DNA of 64,000 bases from Sphingomonas endolithica (GTDB lineage: Bacteria > Pseudomonadota > Alphaproteobacteria > Sphingomonadales > Sphingomonadaceae), in contig NZ_CP103057.1 in NCBI RefSeq assembly GCF_025231525.1, positions 1,071,001 through 1,135,000 on the forward strand, given 5' to 3'. The translations under genes were made by a program, and so were the position numbers. Shown one piece after another: positions 25,007 to 34,537 of this stretch; position 1 is the first letter of the stretch, and every line of letters starts with the position of its first letter. The notes under the pieces are model-generated. The model saw only the letters and a program-made list of their open reading frames with translations. It had not been told where the DNA came from and searched no databases.

Positions 25007-25240
25007 GCGTCGGCTGCCATAACGCGCGATCGTGCGTCTGGCCGCGACTACGATCACGATCAATACCGCCAAGGTGGCCTTGGCGAGTTGATCGAGTAGC
25101 GGGTTGATCCCGCGAGATGCGCATCGCCAATCGGGCGATCCGCGCGTTGATTTCGCCCCGCCCCGATCAGCTATCGACCTCCGTGGCCGCATGCGGCATG
25201 GAAAGCGGATAATGAAGGCACGTCGCTGGGGGCGAGGCGA

Positions 25241-28087
25241 ATGATCTTGTGGCTAGGTGCTATCGGCGCGCTGATCGGATGGTGCCTCGTCGATTTCGAC
25301 GGCTTCGGGATCATCATTGGCGGGCTCTTCGGGCTGGCTGCTGGATGGATCGTTCAGCGGGACATTCGCACGCAAGTCGCCGATGCGACTTACCCGCTTC
25401 AGGCGCAGATCGACATGCTGCTCGCACGCGAGCCCGGCGTGCCGCGCTCCCCGGCAGCAACGATGCCGACGGACGCAGCCGCCAAAACTGAAGCCGTGAT
25501 CGTCACATCATTACGCGACCGCACAGCGCTTCGCCCTGCTTCGGCCGTGCCGGTGTCGATTGCGCCGCGAACAGACACACCGCATGCGCCGCCGGTCCAC
25601 AGCAACGATCCGGGGTTCGTCGCGACGGCGATGGCAAGCGCGCTTGCGCGTGGGAAGGCGTGGCTGTTCGGCGGCAACACCATCGTCCGTGTCGGGTTGA
25701 TCATCCTGTTCGTGGGCCTGTCGTTCCTTGCCAGCTACGCCGCGTCGGCGGGGTTGTTCCCGATCGAACTGAGACTGGCACTGATCATCGCGATCGGCAT
25801 CGCGTTGCTGACCGTCGGCTTCAGGACGCGTCTGTCACGTCCAGCCTTCGGTCTCGCGTTGCAGGGTGCGGGTATCGCCACGATCTACCTTACCTTGTTC
25901 GCCGCCGCGAAGCTGTACGACACCGTCCCGATCGCGGCGGCGTTCGTGCTGATGATCGTGGTGTCCGCGCTCGGTTGCGCGCTGGCGCTGCTGCAGCGAT
26001 CGCAGGCGCTGGCGGCGACGGCTTTCGCTGGCGGCTTTGCCGTGCCGCTGCTGCTGTCGGGCGGTGGCGCGAACATCGTCGGCCCGTTTGCCTATTACAC
26101 CATCCTCAATCTCGCGATCCTGTTCATCGCGCACCGTCAGTCCTGGCGCGTTCTCAACCTTATCGGCTTTTTTGCCACGTTCGGCGTGGCGACCTTGTGG
26201 GGCACCACCAGCTATCAGCCGACGGACTTCCTCGCCGCGCAGGTTTTCCTCATCATCTCCGTGCTGATCTACGTGGCGACCGCCGTGCTCTATACGCGCG
26301 CCACGCCGGGGCGGCTTGGCAACGTTGCCGACACGACTTTGCTGTTCGGCCCGGCGTTGGCGGGGTTCGGCTTGCAAGTCGGGCTGGTCCACGATCGCCC
26401 GTTCGGCAGCGCCTTTGCCGCTCTGGGCTTTGCGGCGCTTTATCTCGGCGTTGCCGCCTGGACGATGCGTTACCGACGCGACAGCTTCCGGGTGATGAAC
26501 GAGGCGCTGCTGGCCATCGGCATCGGCTTCGTCACGCTTGCCGTACCGCTGGCACTGGGCGCGCGCTGGACCTCGGCGGCCTGGGCGCTGGAGGGCGCGG
26601 GTGCGTTTTGGGTCGGCATGCGGCAGGCGCGGTGGATGCCGCGGCTGTTCGGCATCCTGCTGCAAGTCGTGGCGGCATTGCTTTATCTGACCGGCTTGCA
26701 AGGGAACGTGTCCGCCATTCCGTTCGCCAATCCAGCCTTTGTCGGCGCCATGCTGATCGCCATGGCCGGGCTGGCGACCGCGTGGTGGCTGCGTGGCCCG
26801 TTGCCGCAGAGCGAGACACGCCTGGCCCGCGCCTATGCATCCTGGGAGGCGACGTTTGCGCCTGCGGCCTTTCTGTTCGGGTTCGGCTTCTGGTGGCTGG
26901 CATGGGCGGTGGAGGCTGCCCGCAACGTACCGCCCGCGCTGGCCGGCCTCCCCCCCGTGCCGGTGTTCGACACCGGTGTGCCGCAATTGCTGGCAATGCT
27001 GACCTATGTCGCGAGCGCATGGGGAGCACGAGCGATCGGCCGGCGGCTGCGGTGGCCGGTCGCATGTTGGCCGGGTTATGCCACGCTGGCAGCGTTGGCA
27101 CTGGGCTTCGTCAGCGCGGTCGGATCGGGCCGCCATGTTATGTACACACCGGATTGGGCGATCTGGATCGTGGCGATCGCACTGCATCTTCGCCTGCTCT
27201 ACCTCAACGATGCGGCGCCTACGACCGACGCGCTGGATGCCGTTCTGCGCGCGAGCCATGTGGGCGGCGTATGGCTGGCGACGGCGATGCTGGCGGACTG
27301 CTTGTGGGTCGGCATCGATCGGGCGCGACTTTGGCAGACGGCGTGGGCCGAGGTCTCGTTCCTTACCGCGACGGTCGCGATCCTGCTCGGGCTGACGCTA
27401 TGGAGCGGGCGTGCCATGTCCCGCCCGACGAGTGTTCTGCGCTGGCCACTGAGCCGCCACCATGTCGACTATGCCTGGTACGCCGCGTTGCCGATCGCCG
27501 CATTGGTGTTCGTCGGCGCGCTGCTGACGGCGGCGCTGTCGCCGGGTAACGCAGCCCCCCTACCCTACCTGCCGCTGCTCAACCCGGTCGATCTGGCCCT
27601 CGGCCTGTCGCTGGCTACGCTGGTACTGTGGCGTCGCACCCTCTTGGCCGGCCATGCTGCCCCGCAGGGTATTGGAATATTGCACGGCCACCGCGCTCCT
27701 GCCGCGCTCGGCGTGTTGGGCTTCGTCATGGTCAACACGGTCTGGTTGCGGATCGCGCACCACCTGCTGGGCGTATCGTGGAGCGGCGATGCCCTGCTTG
27801 CCAGCTTCACGGTGCAAACAGGGCTGGCGATCCTCTGGACCTCGCTCGCGCTGGCTTTGATGGTGGTGGCGCACCGTCGCGGGCAACGTGTGCCGTGGCT
27901 GATCGGTGCCGGGCTGCTGGGGCTGACGGTCGTCAAGCTGCTGCTAATCGACCTCAACAATGCCGGCGGTGGCGCCCGCATCGTCGCCTTTATCGTCGTC
28001 GGCTTGCTGATGCTGGCGGTGGGCTATCTCGCACCTCTGCCGCCAAAAGGAGCCGCCGAGCGCGACGAGGAGCTCGTAGCAGCGTGA
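25241..28087 (+). CDS. DUF2339 multi-pass membrane protein
   Basis: A 948-residue inner-membrane protein of the DUF2339 family. After one N-terminal membrane segment (ILWLGAIGALIGWCLV and FGIIIGGLFGLAAGWIV) there is a polar linker with a coiled start, then about 25 hydrophobic segments from residue 130 on. The family is conserved, but no function has been shown; it is nearly always next to a DUF3999 gene, as here. GAGGCGA precedes the ATG. Its stop overlaps the next gene's GTG start (GTGA), so the two are translated together. Confidence 0.93.
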   Translation: MILWLGAIGALIGWCLVDFDGFGIIIGGLFGLAAGWIVQRDIRTQVADATYPLQAQIDMLLAREPGVPRSPAATMPTDAAAKTEAVIVTSLRDRTALRPASAVPVSIAPRTDTPHAPPVHSNDPGFVATAMASALARGKAWLFGGNTIVRVGLIILFVGLSFLASYAASAGLFPIELRLALIIAIGIALLTVGFRTRLSRPAFGLALQGAGIATIYLTLFAAAKLYDTVPIAAAFVLMIVVSALGCALALLQRSQALAATAFAGGFAVPLLLSGGGANIVGPFAYYTILNLAILFIAHRQSWRVLNLIGFFATFGVATLWGTTSYQPTDFLAAQVFLIISVLIYVATAVLYTRATPGRLGNVADTTLLFGPALAGFGLQVGLVHDRPFGSAFAALGFAALYLGVAAWTMRYRRDSFRVMNEALLAIGIGFVTLAVPLALGARWTSAAWALEGAGAFWVGMRQARWMPRLFGILLQVVAALLYLTGLQGNVSAIPFANPAFVGAMLIAMAGLATAWWLRGPLPQSETRLARAYASWEATFAPAAFLFGFGFWWLAWAVEAARNVPPALAGLPPVPVFDTGVPQLLAMLTYVASAWGARAIGRRLRWPVACWPGYATLAALALGFVSAVGSGRHVMYTPDWAIWIVAIALHLRLLYLNDAAPTTDALDAVLRASHVGGVWLATAMLADCLWVGIDRARLWQTAWAEVSFLTATVAILLGLTLWSGRAMSRPTSVLRWPLSRHHVDYAWYAALPIAALVFVGALLTAALSPGNAAPLPYLPLLNPVDLALGLSLATLVLWRRTLLAGHAAPQGIGILHGHRAPAALGVLGFVMVNTVWLRIAHHLLGVSWSGDALLASFTVQTGLAILWTSLALALMVVAHRRGQRVPWLIGAGLLGLTVVKLLLIDLNNAGGGARIVAFIVVGLLMLAVGYLAPLPPKGAAERDEELVAA

Positions 28088-29439
28088 AGATCATCGGGCG
28101 GATCGCCTGCCTGGCGTTGGCAGCATGGGCACTGGCGGGCTCTGCCCCGGCCGGATCGGAAGACGATCCCGCGACTTATGCCGTGCGTGTCGCGGTTACG
28201 GCCGCCCCCGGATCGCCGCTTCAGCGGTTGCCGCTGTCGGCCCAGATCCTCGCGGCGTCGCGATCGTCGGGCCTGAACGACGTCCGCGTCTTCGACTCGA
28301 CGGGAAGGGCCATGCCAATCGCGCGCATCGCTCCAGCCGAGAGAGCGCTGCGACGCGATAGGCTCCCAGCGCTGCCGATCCTCGGTGCCGCCGACGCGTT
28401 TACGATCACGGGCATGTCATTGCGGCTCGATGGCGCCGGGAATGCGCGGGTCGCGAGGGGGGGGGGCACGGTCCCTGGCGGCCCGGCAACCGCTGCCGTT
28501 ATGGGTGTCCTCTTCGATGCGCGCGGCATAGCAGGCGAAGCGCATAGTCTGACGCTCGATGCCGATATACCGCAAGCGCAGCCAGTCACCTTCATCGTCG
28601 AAGCGAGCACCGACCTGCGCGACTGGCAACCGATCGGCGAAAAGGTGATCTATCGCGCAGGGATGCCGTCGACCGACATGGCTGCGAGCCCCATTCCCTT
28701 GGGCGATGCACCGCTGGAACGGACATATATCCGGATAACGTGGCGCGCAGCATCACGGCTGCTCTCACCGGTAGTAGTGCGTAGTGGTACATTGATCACA
28801 CGCCCTTCGACCGCCGATGCAGGTACTTTCATCGAGGCGCTGCCGCCATCGATCAGCGATGATCATGTGATCGAGTTCGGCGTGCCGTTCGCCACGGCCC
28901 TCACGACGATGCGCATCGTGCCGACGGGCAGCGACGTGCTCGTCCCCGTCCGCATCTTCGGGCGCAACGACCGCGAGCAACCATGGACGCCGATCGGGGA
29001 CGGTACTGCCGTGCGGCCGGGTAATGGTACGCCGGCGGGCGGTGCCATCGTGCTTAACGGCGGCCCATACCCAATGCTGCGGATCGAAGCGGATCGGCGA
29101 TCCGCCGGATTCACCTCCGCGCCGAAGCTCCAGCTCGGGTTCGCGGCGCATGAGATCGTCTTCCTTGCCGCCGGCCGGGCACCATTCGTCCTTGCCGCCG
29201 GGCGAGCGGCGGCAGGCGACCATTATCTGCCGCTTCACAGCATGATGACCCAGGCGCCAGACGGACCGCTCGCGACCGCAAAAGCTGCAACGAGCAACGC
29301 CGTGCTGCGACTGCCTCCCGTCGGATCTGCCGAAAGATCAGGTCAGATCCTGCTCTGGGCCGTTCTGCTGGCCGCTACCGCCCTGCTCGCTTGCATGGCC
29401 TTGCTGCTTTGGAAACGCGGTGCCGGCGTAGCGAGCTAA
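28084..29439 (+). CDS. DUF3999 family protein
   Basis: A 451-residue exported protein anchored at its C-terminus. A signal peptide covers about residues 1-23, the bulk is a beta-rich periplasmic domain (e.g. RVFDSTGRAMPIA, FIVEASTDLRDWQPIG), and residues about 425-445 form a membrane helix (LLWAVLLAATALLACMALLL) ending in basic residues. The GTG start overlaps the DUF2339 stop by 4 bases. The DUF2339-DUF3999 pair probably makes a complex; this is inferred from conserved adjacency. Function unknown. Confidence 0.9.
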   Translation: MKIIGRIACLALAAWALAGSAPAGSEDDPATYAVRVAVTAAPGSPLQRLPLSAQILAASRSSGLNDVRVFDSTGRAMPIARIAPAERALRRDRLPALPILGAADAFTITGMSLRLDGAGNARVARGGGTVPGGPATAAVMGVLFDARGIAGEAHSLTLDADIPQAQPVTFIVEASTDLRDWQPIGEKVIYRAGMPSTDMAASPIPLGDAPLERTYIRITWRAASRLLSPVVVRSGTLITRPSTADAGTFIEALPPSISDDHVIEFGVPFATALTTMRIVPTGSDVLVPVRIFGRNDREQPWTPIGDGTAVRPGNGTPAGGAIVLNGGPYPMLRIEADRRSAGFTSAPKLQLGFAAHEIVFLAAGRAPFVLAAGRAAAGDHYLPLHSMMTQAPDGPLATAKAATSNAVLRLPPVGSAERSGQILLWAVLLAATALLACMALLLWKRGAGVAS

Positions 29440-29641
29440 AACCGGTGATTACAGGCCGGTCTGCGCGTTCCCAACGATGCCCAGAAGCGGGAGCATTCAT
29501 TCGTGACGCTGTTGCAGTGTTTTTATATGCTGCGATCTAAGCGAGATAGGGTGATCCCGGGAGGTTCCGAACTGTTCCCGTGTCACCGCCGGAGCGGGAC
29601 ACCAATCTCTCGCGGAGTGATTCGCCGCTGTCTCTATGCTG

Positions 29642-30847
29642 TCAGCCCACGTTCCGCGCCTTGAGCCGGCCGACGAGCGGGGCGACGACCACCGCGAGGA
29701 GTGCAATACCGGCCGCGACATAGCCGACATTGGCCAGCCCGAGATGCAGAATCACCGATCCACCGATGATCGCGCCGAGGCCGATACCCGCATTGGCCAT
29801 CGAGACGTTGAGTGTGCCCGCCAGTGCCTGCGCATGGCTGGCCGACTGCATCACGCGCACCTGGCAGATCGGGTAGAGCGCGGTATTGGCGATGCCCCAT
29901 ACCGCGAGCGCCACGGCCAGCCACGCATGCGATCCGGCAACTAGGGTCGTCGCGGCCATGCCGATCGCCAGCACCAGCGATGCCACCGCCGTGACCATCA
30001 GCGGCCCACGCCCGACGAATTGTCCGCCCAGCCAGTTACCCCCCAGACCAACGATGCCGAAGCCCATCAGCCACCAACCAACCTGACCGACGGGAATGCC
30101 GGCAATCTTCTCGAGCGTATCGGCGAGATAGGTATAAGCGGTGAACATGGCGGTGAACACGATGACCGAGAGCACGACGTTGCCGAGGAAATAGGTGTCC
30201 TTGAGAATACGCGCCTGCTCGGCCAGCTTGACGCGCGCCGGTTTGGCGAGCGTCGGCATCACCACCAGCAGCAGCACCGCCATCAGCAGCGACAGCCCGG
30301 ACAAGCCCCAGAAGGTGCCGCGCCAGCCGAACGCGGTCGAGGCGAGCGTGCCGAGCGGGATGCCCAGCACCATCGCGCCGGAAATGCCGAGATAGACATT
30401 GGCGACGGCCTTGCCCGCTTTTTCGGGGCCGGCGAGTTCGCCTGCGGTCTCGCTCGCCGTGCCCCAGAATACCGGCAACGCCAGCGCCGGCAGGAACCGC
30501 GCAAAGCCCAATATCCAGATGCCCGGCGCGGCGGCGGCAAGCGCGTTGGCGCCAGCGAAGATCAGCAGGATCACGACGAACAGCCTCTTGCGCTCGAAAT
30601 GCGAGAGCATCGCGGTGAGGAACGGCCCCGCCAGCATGACGGTGAACGCAAACAAGGTGACGAGCTGACCGGCGGTGGAGATCGAGATCCCCAGATCGCG
30701 CGCGAGGCTCGGCAGCAAGCCGACGATGATGAACTCGGTGGTGACGATCACGAAGGCGGAGATCGCCAGCAGCAATACCGCCAGGCCGTGGCCGGCGGAT
30801 TGGGCGCCGGGGGAACCGGCGGAGAGAGGACGAACGACGGACGACAT
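29642..30847 (-). CDS. MFS transporter (DHA1, AraJ/NepI-like efflux)
   Basis: A 401-residue, 12-segment inner-membrane exporter of the major facilitator drug/proton antiporter type 1 group. The N-terminal FVIVTTEFIIVGLLPSLARD and the conserved loop HFERKRLFVV between segments 2 and 3 mark the sugar/arabinose/nucleoside efflux subgroup. The substrate is not predictable. It is divergent from a LysR regulator 104 bp away with a perfect inverted repeat between, so it is very likely that regulator's target. Confidence 0.92.
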   Translation of the reverse strand: MSSVVRPLSAGSPGAQSAGHGLAVLLLAISAFVIVTTEFIIVGLLPSLARDLGISISTAGQLVTLFAFTVMLAGPFLTAMLSHFERKRLFVVILLIFAGANALAAAAPGIWILGFARFLPALALPVFWGTASETAGELAGPEKAGKAVANVYLGISGAMVLGIPLGTLASTAFGWRGTFWGLSGLSLLMAVLLLVVMPTLAKPARVKLAEQARILKDTYFLGNVVLSVIVFTAMFTAYTYLADTLEKIAGIPVGQVGWWLMGFGIVGLGGNWLGGQFVGRGPLMVTAVASLVLAIGMAATTLVAGSHAWLAVALAVWGIANTALYPICQVRVMQSASHAQALAGTLNVSMANAGIGLGAIIGGSVILHLGLANVGYVAAGIALLAVVVAPLVGRLKARNVG

Positions 30848-30875
30848 GGGGCAGACTCCTGTTGTCCCTGCCCTA

Positions 30876-30901
30876 CGCGCGACGAATGTTCGCGTCGCGC
30901 G
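30876..30901. promoter_or_regulatory. Inverted repeat in the MFS-LysR divergent promoter
   Basis: CGCGCGACG and CGTCGCGCG match perfectly across an 8-base spacer. It lies between divergent starts, where a LysR protein would bind its own and its target promoter. No classical T-N11-A core is inside it. Confidence 0.5.
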
Positions 30902-30951
30902 GCAATAATTCGTGTATAACGCGACCTAAATTCCACAATGGAGCCCGACGC

Positions 30952-31860
30952 ATGATCCCCTCCGAACGGCTGAAAGGCATCGAGGCCTTTGTCTGCACCG
31001 CGGATGCCGGGAGCTTCACCGCAGCGGGCACACGGCTGAACCTGACCAATTCGGCGGTCAGCAAGAGCGTGGCGCGGCTGGAGGCGCGGCTTGGCAGCCG
31101 CCTGTTCGACCGCACGACCCGCCGCCTGACACTGACCGACGCCGGTGCCGCATTCTACGAGACCTGTGTCCGGGTGCTCGGTGAGTTGGCCGATGCCGAA
31201 GCGGTGCTGGCGGCGCATCGTTCCGAGATCGTCGGCCGGCTGAAGGTCGACGTGCCGGTCGCGTTCGGGCGCATGCGTGTGCTGCCGCTGCTGCTGGACT
31301 TCGCCGAACGCCATCCCAACCTGCGCCCGAACATCACCTTTACCGACCGCAAGGTCGATATCGTGGAGGAAGGCATCGACGTCGCCATCCGCATCGGGGC
31401 GTCCGACAGCTGGGCGGACAGCCTCGGCCACCGCCATCTCGGCAACGAACGCGTCATCTTCTGCGCTGCGCCGGCCTATCTCGAGCGGCGGGCGCCGCCG
31501 TCATCGGCAGACGATCTCGCGCGGTTCGACTGCATCCTCTATGGCCGCGCGGATGGCAGCACGATCAATTGGCGCTTTGCCGCCGATGCCGGCCGCATCG
31601 CCGAGCGATCGATGGAGGCGCGCATCATCCTGGGCAGCGCCGAGGCCCAGGTCGGCGCGGTCAAGGCCGGCTTCGGGATCGCGCAGCTGGCGACCTGGCT
31701 GATCAAGGAGGAGCTCGGCCGCGGCGAACTGGTCGAGATACTCCCGGATCTGGCAACTGCCGGGCTGCCATTGCACCTCGTCTGGTCGAGAAGCCGCCAG
31801 CTCAGCCCAAAGGTGAACGCGCTGCTCGATTGCCTGACCGCTGGATTGCGGATCGACTGA
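30952..31860 (+). CDS. LysR family transcriptional regulator
   Basis: A 302-residue activator/repressor. The N-terminal winged HTH lies at residues ~3-62 (FTAAGTRLNLTNSAVSKSVARLE, quoted here by its parts FTAAGTRLN and SAVSKSVARLE), followed by a linker helix and an effector domain from about 90 (RLKVDVPVAFGRMRVLPLL). Start at ATG 30952 with GGAG 8 bases upstream. It faces away from the MFS exporter gene and probably controls it in response to an unknown ligand. Confidence 0.93.
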   Translation: MIPSERLKGIEAFVCTADAGSFTAAGTRLNLTNSAVSKSVARLEARLGSRLFDRTTRRLTLTDAGAAFYETCVRVLGELADAEAVLAAHRSEIVGRLKVDVPVAFGRMRVLPLLLDFAERHPNLRPNITFTDRKVDIVEEGIDVAIRIGASDSWADSLGHRHLGNERVIFCAAPAYLERRAPPSSADDLARFDCILYGRADGSTINWRFAADAGRIAERSMEARIILGSAEAQVGAVKAGFGIAQLATWLIKEELGRGELVEILPDLATAGLPLHLVWSRSRQLSPKVNALLDCLTAGLRID

Positions 31861-32019
31861 TACCACGTTCCCGTGCTGCGGATTCCAAGTGCCGGTGTCA
31901 TTTGGCTGCGCTAGGGCATGGGGCGAACGGCCCGGCAGCGGCGGCGCACGACGGCTATATACGGCGCGTTGCCGGTCGCTTCCGTCGCGTCCTGCAGCAG
32001 ACGGCAATTACGAGGGTGA

Positions 32020-32502
32020 ATGATGACGACCGCTACCCATATCGAGCTTCGGATCATGGATCAGCGGCTCCAGCAATGGGGCCTGCCGCGCTACCAGACC
32101 GACATGGCCGCTGGCCTGGATCTGCATGCCTGCATCGACGAGCCGCTCGAATTGCTGCCGCAGGCGCCCGCATTGCTCATCCCGTCGGGCATCGCGGTGC
32201 TGATGAACGACCCCCATATGGCAGCGATCGTGCTCGCGCGCTCCGGGCTCGGGCATCGCAAAGGATTGATCCTGGGGCAGTCGGTCGGCCTGATCGACGC
32301 CGATTATTGCGATCAGATCTTCATCAGCGCCTGGCTGCGCACGCCGCCCGGCTCCGAGCCGCTGACGATCCAGCCGGGCGACCGGATCGCCCAATTAGTC
32401 TTCGTGCCGATCCTGCGGCCGACATTCCACGTCGTCGAGGAATTCAGCACCCAGACCGGCCGCGGGCTTGGTGGCTTCGGCTCCACCGGGACGGGGACCT
32501 GA
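32020..32502 (+). CDS. dut: dUTP diphosphatase
   Basis: Hydrolyses dUTP to dUMP, keeping uracil out of DNA and supplying dTMP synthesis. All five motifs of the trimeric enzyme are seen in order: AGLDLHA (1), ARSGLGHRKGL (2), GLIDADYCDQI (3), GDRIAQLVF (4) and TGRGLGGFGSTG (5). Motif 3 has CDQ where many enzymes have RGE, a small departure. The 160-residue length is normal. Two ATGs stand in a row at the start after GAGGGTGA. It may be read together with the MoeB-like gene, but a MITE-like repeat lies between. Confidence 0.95.
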   Translation: MMTTATHIELRIMDQRLQQWGLPRYQTDMAAGLDLHACIDEPLELLPQAPALLIPSGIAVLMNDPHMAAIVLARSGLGHRKGLILGQSVGLIDADYCDQIFISAWLRTPPGSEPLTIQPGDRIAQLVFVPILRPTFHVVEEFSTQTGRGLGGFGSTGTGT

Positions 32503-32573
32503 TCTCAACGGGCGGGCAGGTACGGGACGCAGGCCGCCCCGCCGGCGCTTAGAGCATGATGGCGTCACTTCTA

Positions 32574-32757
32574 CCGTTCGTGCTGAGTAGAGACCGAGTA
32601 GGCCGCAGGCCGTATCGAGGACTCGTATCGAAGCACGTCGGAGCGCGGTATCGCGTGTCCTTCGATACGCCCTCTCGATACGCGCTTCGCGCTACTCGAT
32701 GCCTGTCCTGAGCGCCCGCCCTTGCAGGCAGTCGAAGGGCCTACTCAGGACGAACGG
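32574..32757. repeat. MITE-like repeat, family D, copy 1
   Basis: About 184 bp bounded by inverted ends CCGTTCGTGCTGAGTAG and CTACTCAGGACGAACGG (16 of 17 positions pair), with further internal palindromes (GTAGGCCGCAGGCCGTATC-like and GCGCTTCGCGC). A second copy in inverse orientation is at 38309-38480. It carries no gene. No target-site duplication was recognised. Confidence 0.85.
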
Positions 32758-32948
32758 GGGTGAGTTTGTCCAAATCATCAAACTTAAAGGCGGCGCCCCC
32801 CGCCCATCCAGGCACCGGGCCTTGACGGTCGTGCGCGCGAGCGGATCGCTCAACTCGTTCCGGCACCGCTCCAACGCGCCGTGCTGGACGAGATCGACAG
32901 CTTGGACGATATAGCGGCTGGACGCGAAGGATCTGGCTCCCCCGGACG

Positions 32949-33335
32949 ATGATGCTGAAGATGTTGCTCTTGCAGGCCGCCATGCAGGCGGTCTCCCCAG
33001 CCGTGCCTACTGACTGGTCGGTGCTGGCGCCGATGCCCTATGTCAGCCCGCCGCAGATCCCGCCGACACTGTCGAGCTTCGTGGCCGGGGAGATCGCTGC
33101 CGGGCGCTGCGCAGTCGCGAGGCCGGCCAATGGCCGCTATATCGTCAAGGTGGATGTCGCGACCCTGGTCGGCGCGGACGGCATCGTCCGGCGCACGGTG
33201 CCGCGCGCGATCGATTGCCCGACGGTCGAGCAATATAGCGCGGGCCTGGTGCTGAGCTTCGCCCGCGCCAATCTGCCGCGCGGCACTACCGAGCAATGGT
33301 ATCGCGCGACGATCGTGTACGAGTGGCTGGGATGA
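32949..33335 (+). CDS. Small secreted protein of unknown function
   Basis: A 128-residue protein with a short hydrophobic start (LKMLLLQAAMQAVSPA), likely a signal peptide, and a mature beta-rich region (RYIVKVDVATLVGADGIVRR, then EQYSAGLVLSFARANLP) that resembles the TonB C-terminal-like or periplasmic fold in pattern only. Two cysteines are present. Its stop overlaps the moeB-like start by 4 bases (ATGA), so they are coupled. Family not recognised. Confidence 0.7.
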   Translation: MMLKMLLLQAAMQAVSPAVPTDWSVLAPMPYVSPPQIPPTLSSFVAGEIAAGRCAVARPANGRYIVKVDVATLVGADGIVRRTVPRAIDCPTVEQYSAGLVLSFARANLPRGTTEQWYRATIVYEWLG

Positions 33336-34111
33336 CGCTGACCGACGACGATCTCGACCGCTATGCCCGTCACATCGTGCTGAAGGAAGTCGGCGGCGCG
33401 GGGCAGACGAAGTTGCGCGCGGCAAGCGTTGCGGTGATCGGGGCGGGCGGCATCGGCAGCCCGGCGATCCAGTATCTCGCCGCCGCCGGGATCGGTCGCC
33501 TCGTGCTGATCGACGACGACCGGGTCGATCTCTCCAACCTGCAGCGCCAGACCATCTTCGGCACCGACGATATCGGGCAGCAGAAGGTCGCCGGCGCCGC
33601 GCTGGCGATCGCGCGGCTGAACCCGGGCGTGGCGATCGGCCTGCATCCGCGCCGGATCGATGCCGGCAATGCCGCCGAACTGATTGCAGGTGTCGATGTC
33701 GTGCTCGACGGCTGCGACAATTTCGCCACCCGCCTGGCGGTCGCCGATGCGGCGTTTGCCGCGCATGTCCCGCTCGTCTCTGCCGCGGTCGGCCAGTTCG
33801 AGGGCCAGCTCGCCACCTTCCGTGGATGGGAGGCGGACAAGCCGTGCTATCGCTGCTTCGTCGGCGGCGATCCCGACCGTGCCGAGGCAAGCTGTGCCGA
33901 GCAGGGCGTGCTCGGCGCGATGACCGGGGTGATGGGCAGCCTCGCCGCGCTGGAGACGATGCGCGCGATCGTCGGGTTCGGCGACGATGTCGCGGGCAAG
34001 CTGCTGCTGGTCGATGCGCTTGCTTTTCGGTTTCGCACGATCACGTTGCCCAAGGACCCTGGCTGCGCTTGTTCACGGTCGGGCGGCGAGAACCAGACGT
34101 TCAAGGTCTAA
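33332..34111 (+). CDS. moeB: MoeB/ThiF family adenylyltransferase
   Basis: E1-like enzyme that adenylates the C-terminal glycine of a sulfur-carrier protein (MoaD or ThiS) for molybdopterin or thiamine synthesis. The 259-residue protein has the nucleotide loop GAGGIGSPAIQYL (~32-44), IDDDRVDLSNLQRQ with the ATP-contacting Arg, and two zinc CxxC pairs (CYRC near 171 and CACS near the end). SCAEQGVLGAMTG holds the family cysteine. It is short, without a rhodanese domain. Start at ATG 33332 overlaps the preceding gene; a longer frame is not supported. Confidence 0.93.
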   Translation: MTLTDDDLDRYARHIVLKEVGGAGQTKLRAASVAVIGAGGIGSPAIQYLAAAGIGRLVLIDDDRVDLSNLQRQTIFGTDDIGQQKVAGAALAIARLNPGVAIGLHPRRIDAGNAAELIAGVDVVLDGCDNFATRLAVADAAFAAHVPLVSAAVGQFEGQLATFRGWEADKPCYRCFVGGDPDRAEASCAEQGVLGAMTGVMGSLAALETMRAIVGFGDDVAGKLLLVDALAFRFRTITLPKDPGCACSRSGGENQTFKV

Positions 34112-34202
34112 TGCCTGTGATCTTGCATGCGTACTTCGCAGGATCTTTGCATCATTAGCCGTCGGCTCGACTTGTTGGGCGGCTATCCCGATCGCGCATG
34201 GT

Positions 34203-34300
34203 TCGTCATCCCCGCGCAGGCGGGGATCCATAAACTCGGGCGTCAGGACTTCAGCCGCGAAGCAAGCCGGTATGGATCCCCGCCTGCGCGGGGATGACGA
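34203..34300. repeat. Long perfect inverted repeat, family C
   Basis: About 30 bases starting TCGTCATCCCCGCGCAGGCG are repeated exactly in inverse orientation 42 bases away; each arm also folds on itself. This REP-pair type is common in proteobacterial intergenic regions. The perfect identity suggests recent formation. Confidence 0.9.
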
Positions 34301-34389
34301 GGTGGAGCATGTCTGAGCAGACAATTACCAACTTGTTCTGGGGTCACCGTACCGCATTCTTACAGGGCGCTGGCTTTGCGGAGCGGTGG

Positions 34390-34410
34390 ACCCCGGAACA
34401 AGTCCGGGGT
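34390..34410. repeat. Single extragenic palindrome
   Basis: ACCCCGGA and TCCGGGGT pair around ACAAG, 130 bases before the epimerase gene. Likely a single REP-type unit. Confidence 0.6.
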
Positions 34411-34537
34411 GACGGATGGGGGATGGTCCGGCGCATTCACGCAAGGGTTCGTTCGCGGGAGCGATGACGGCTCCCGGAAAGCCCCGAAACAGCCGGCAAT
34501 TATCGCGCCTTTAAGCGATCTCCGCTAACCTGCCCCC

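Larger units (their letters stand above)
34112..34537. other. Intergenic region rich in palindromes
   Basis: No gene is seen in these 426 bases. It holds a long palindrome pair at 34203-34300, a single hairpin at 34390-34410, and presumably the promoter of the UDP-sugar genes. Confidence 0.7.

Noticed and set aside
24821..25192. 123-residue minus-strand frame with a hydrophobic stretch
   Set aside because: It overlaps the small gene at 24818 and has no ribosome site; the hydrophobic part (TLAVLIVIVVAARR) alone is not enough.
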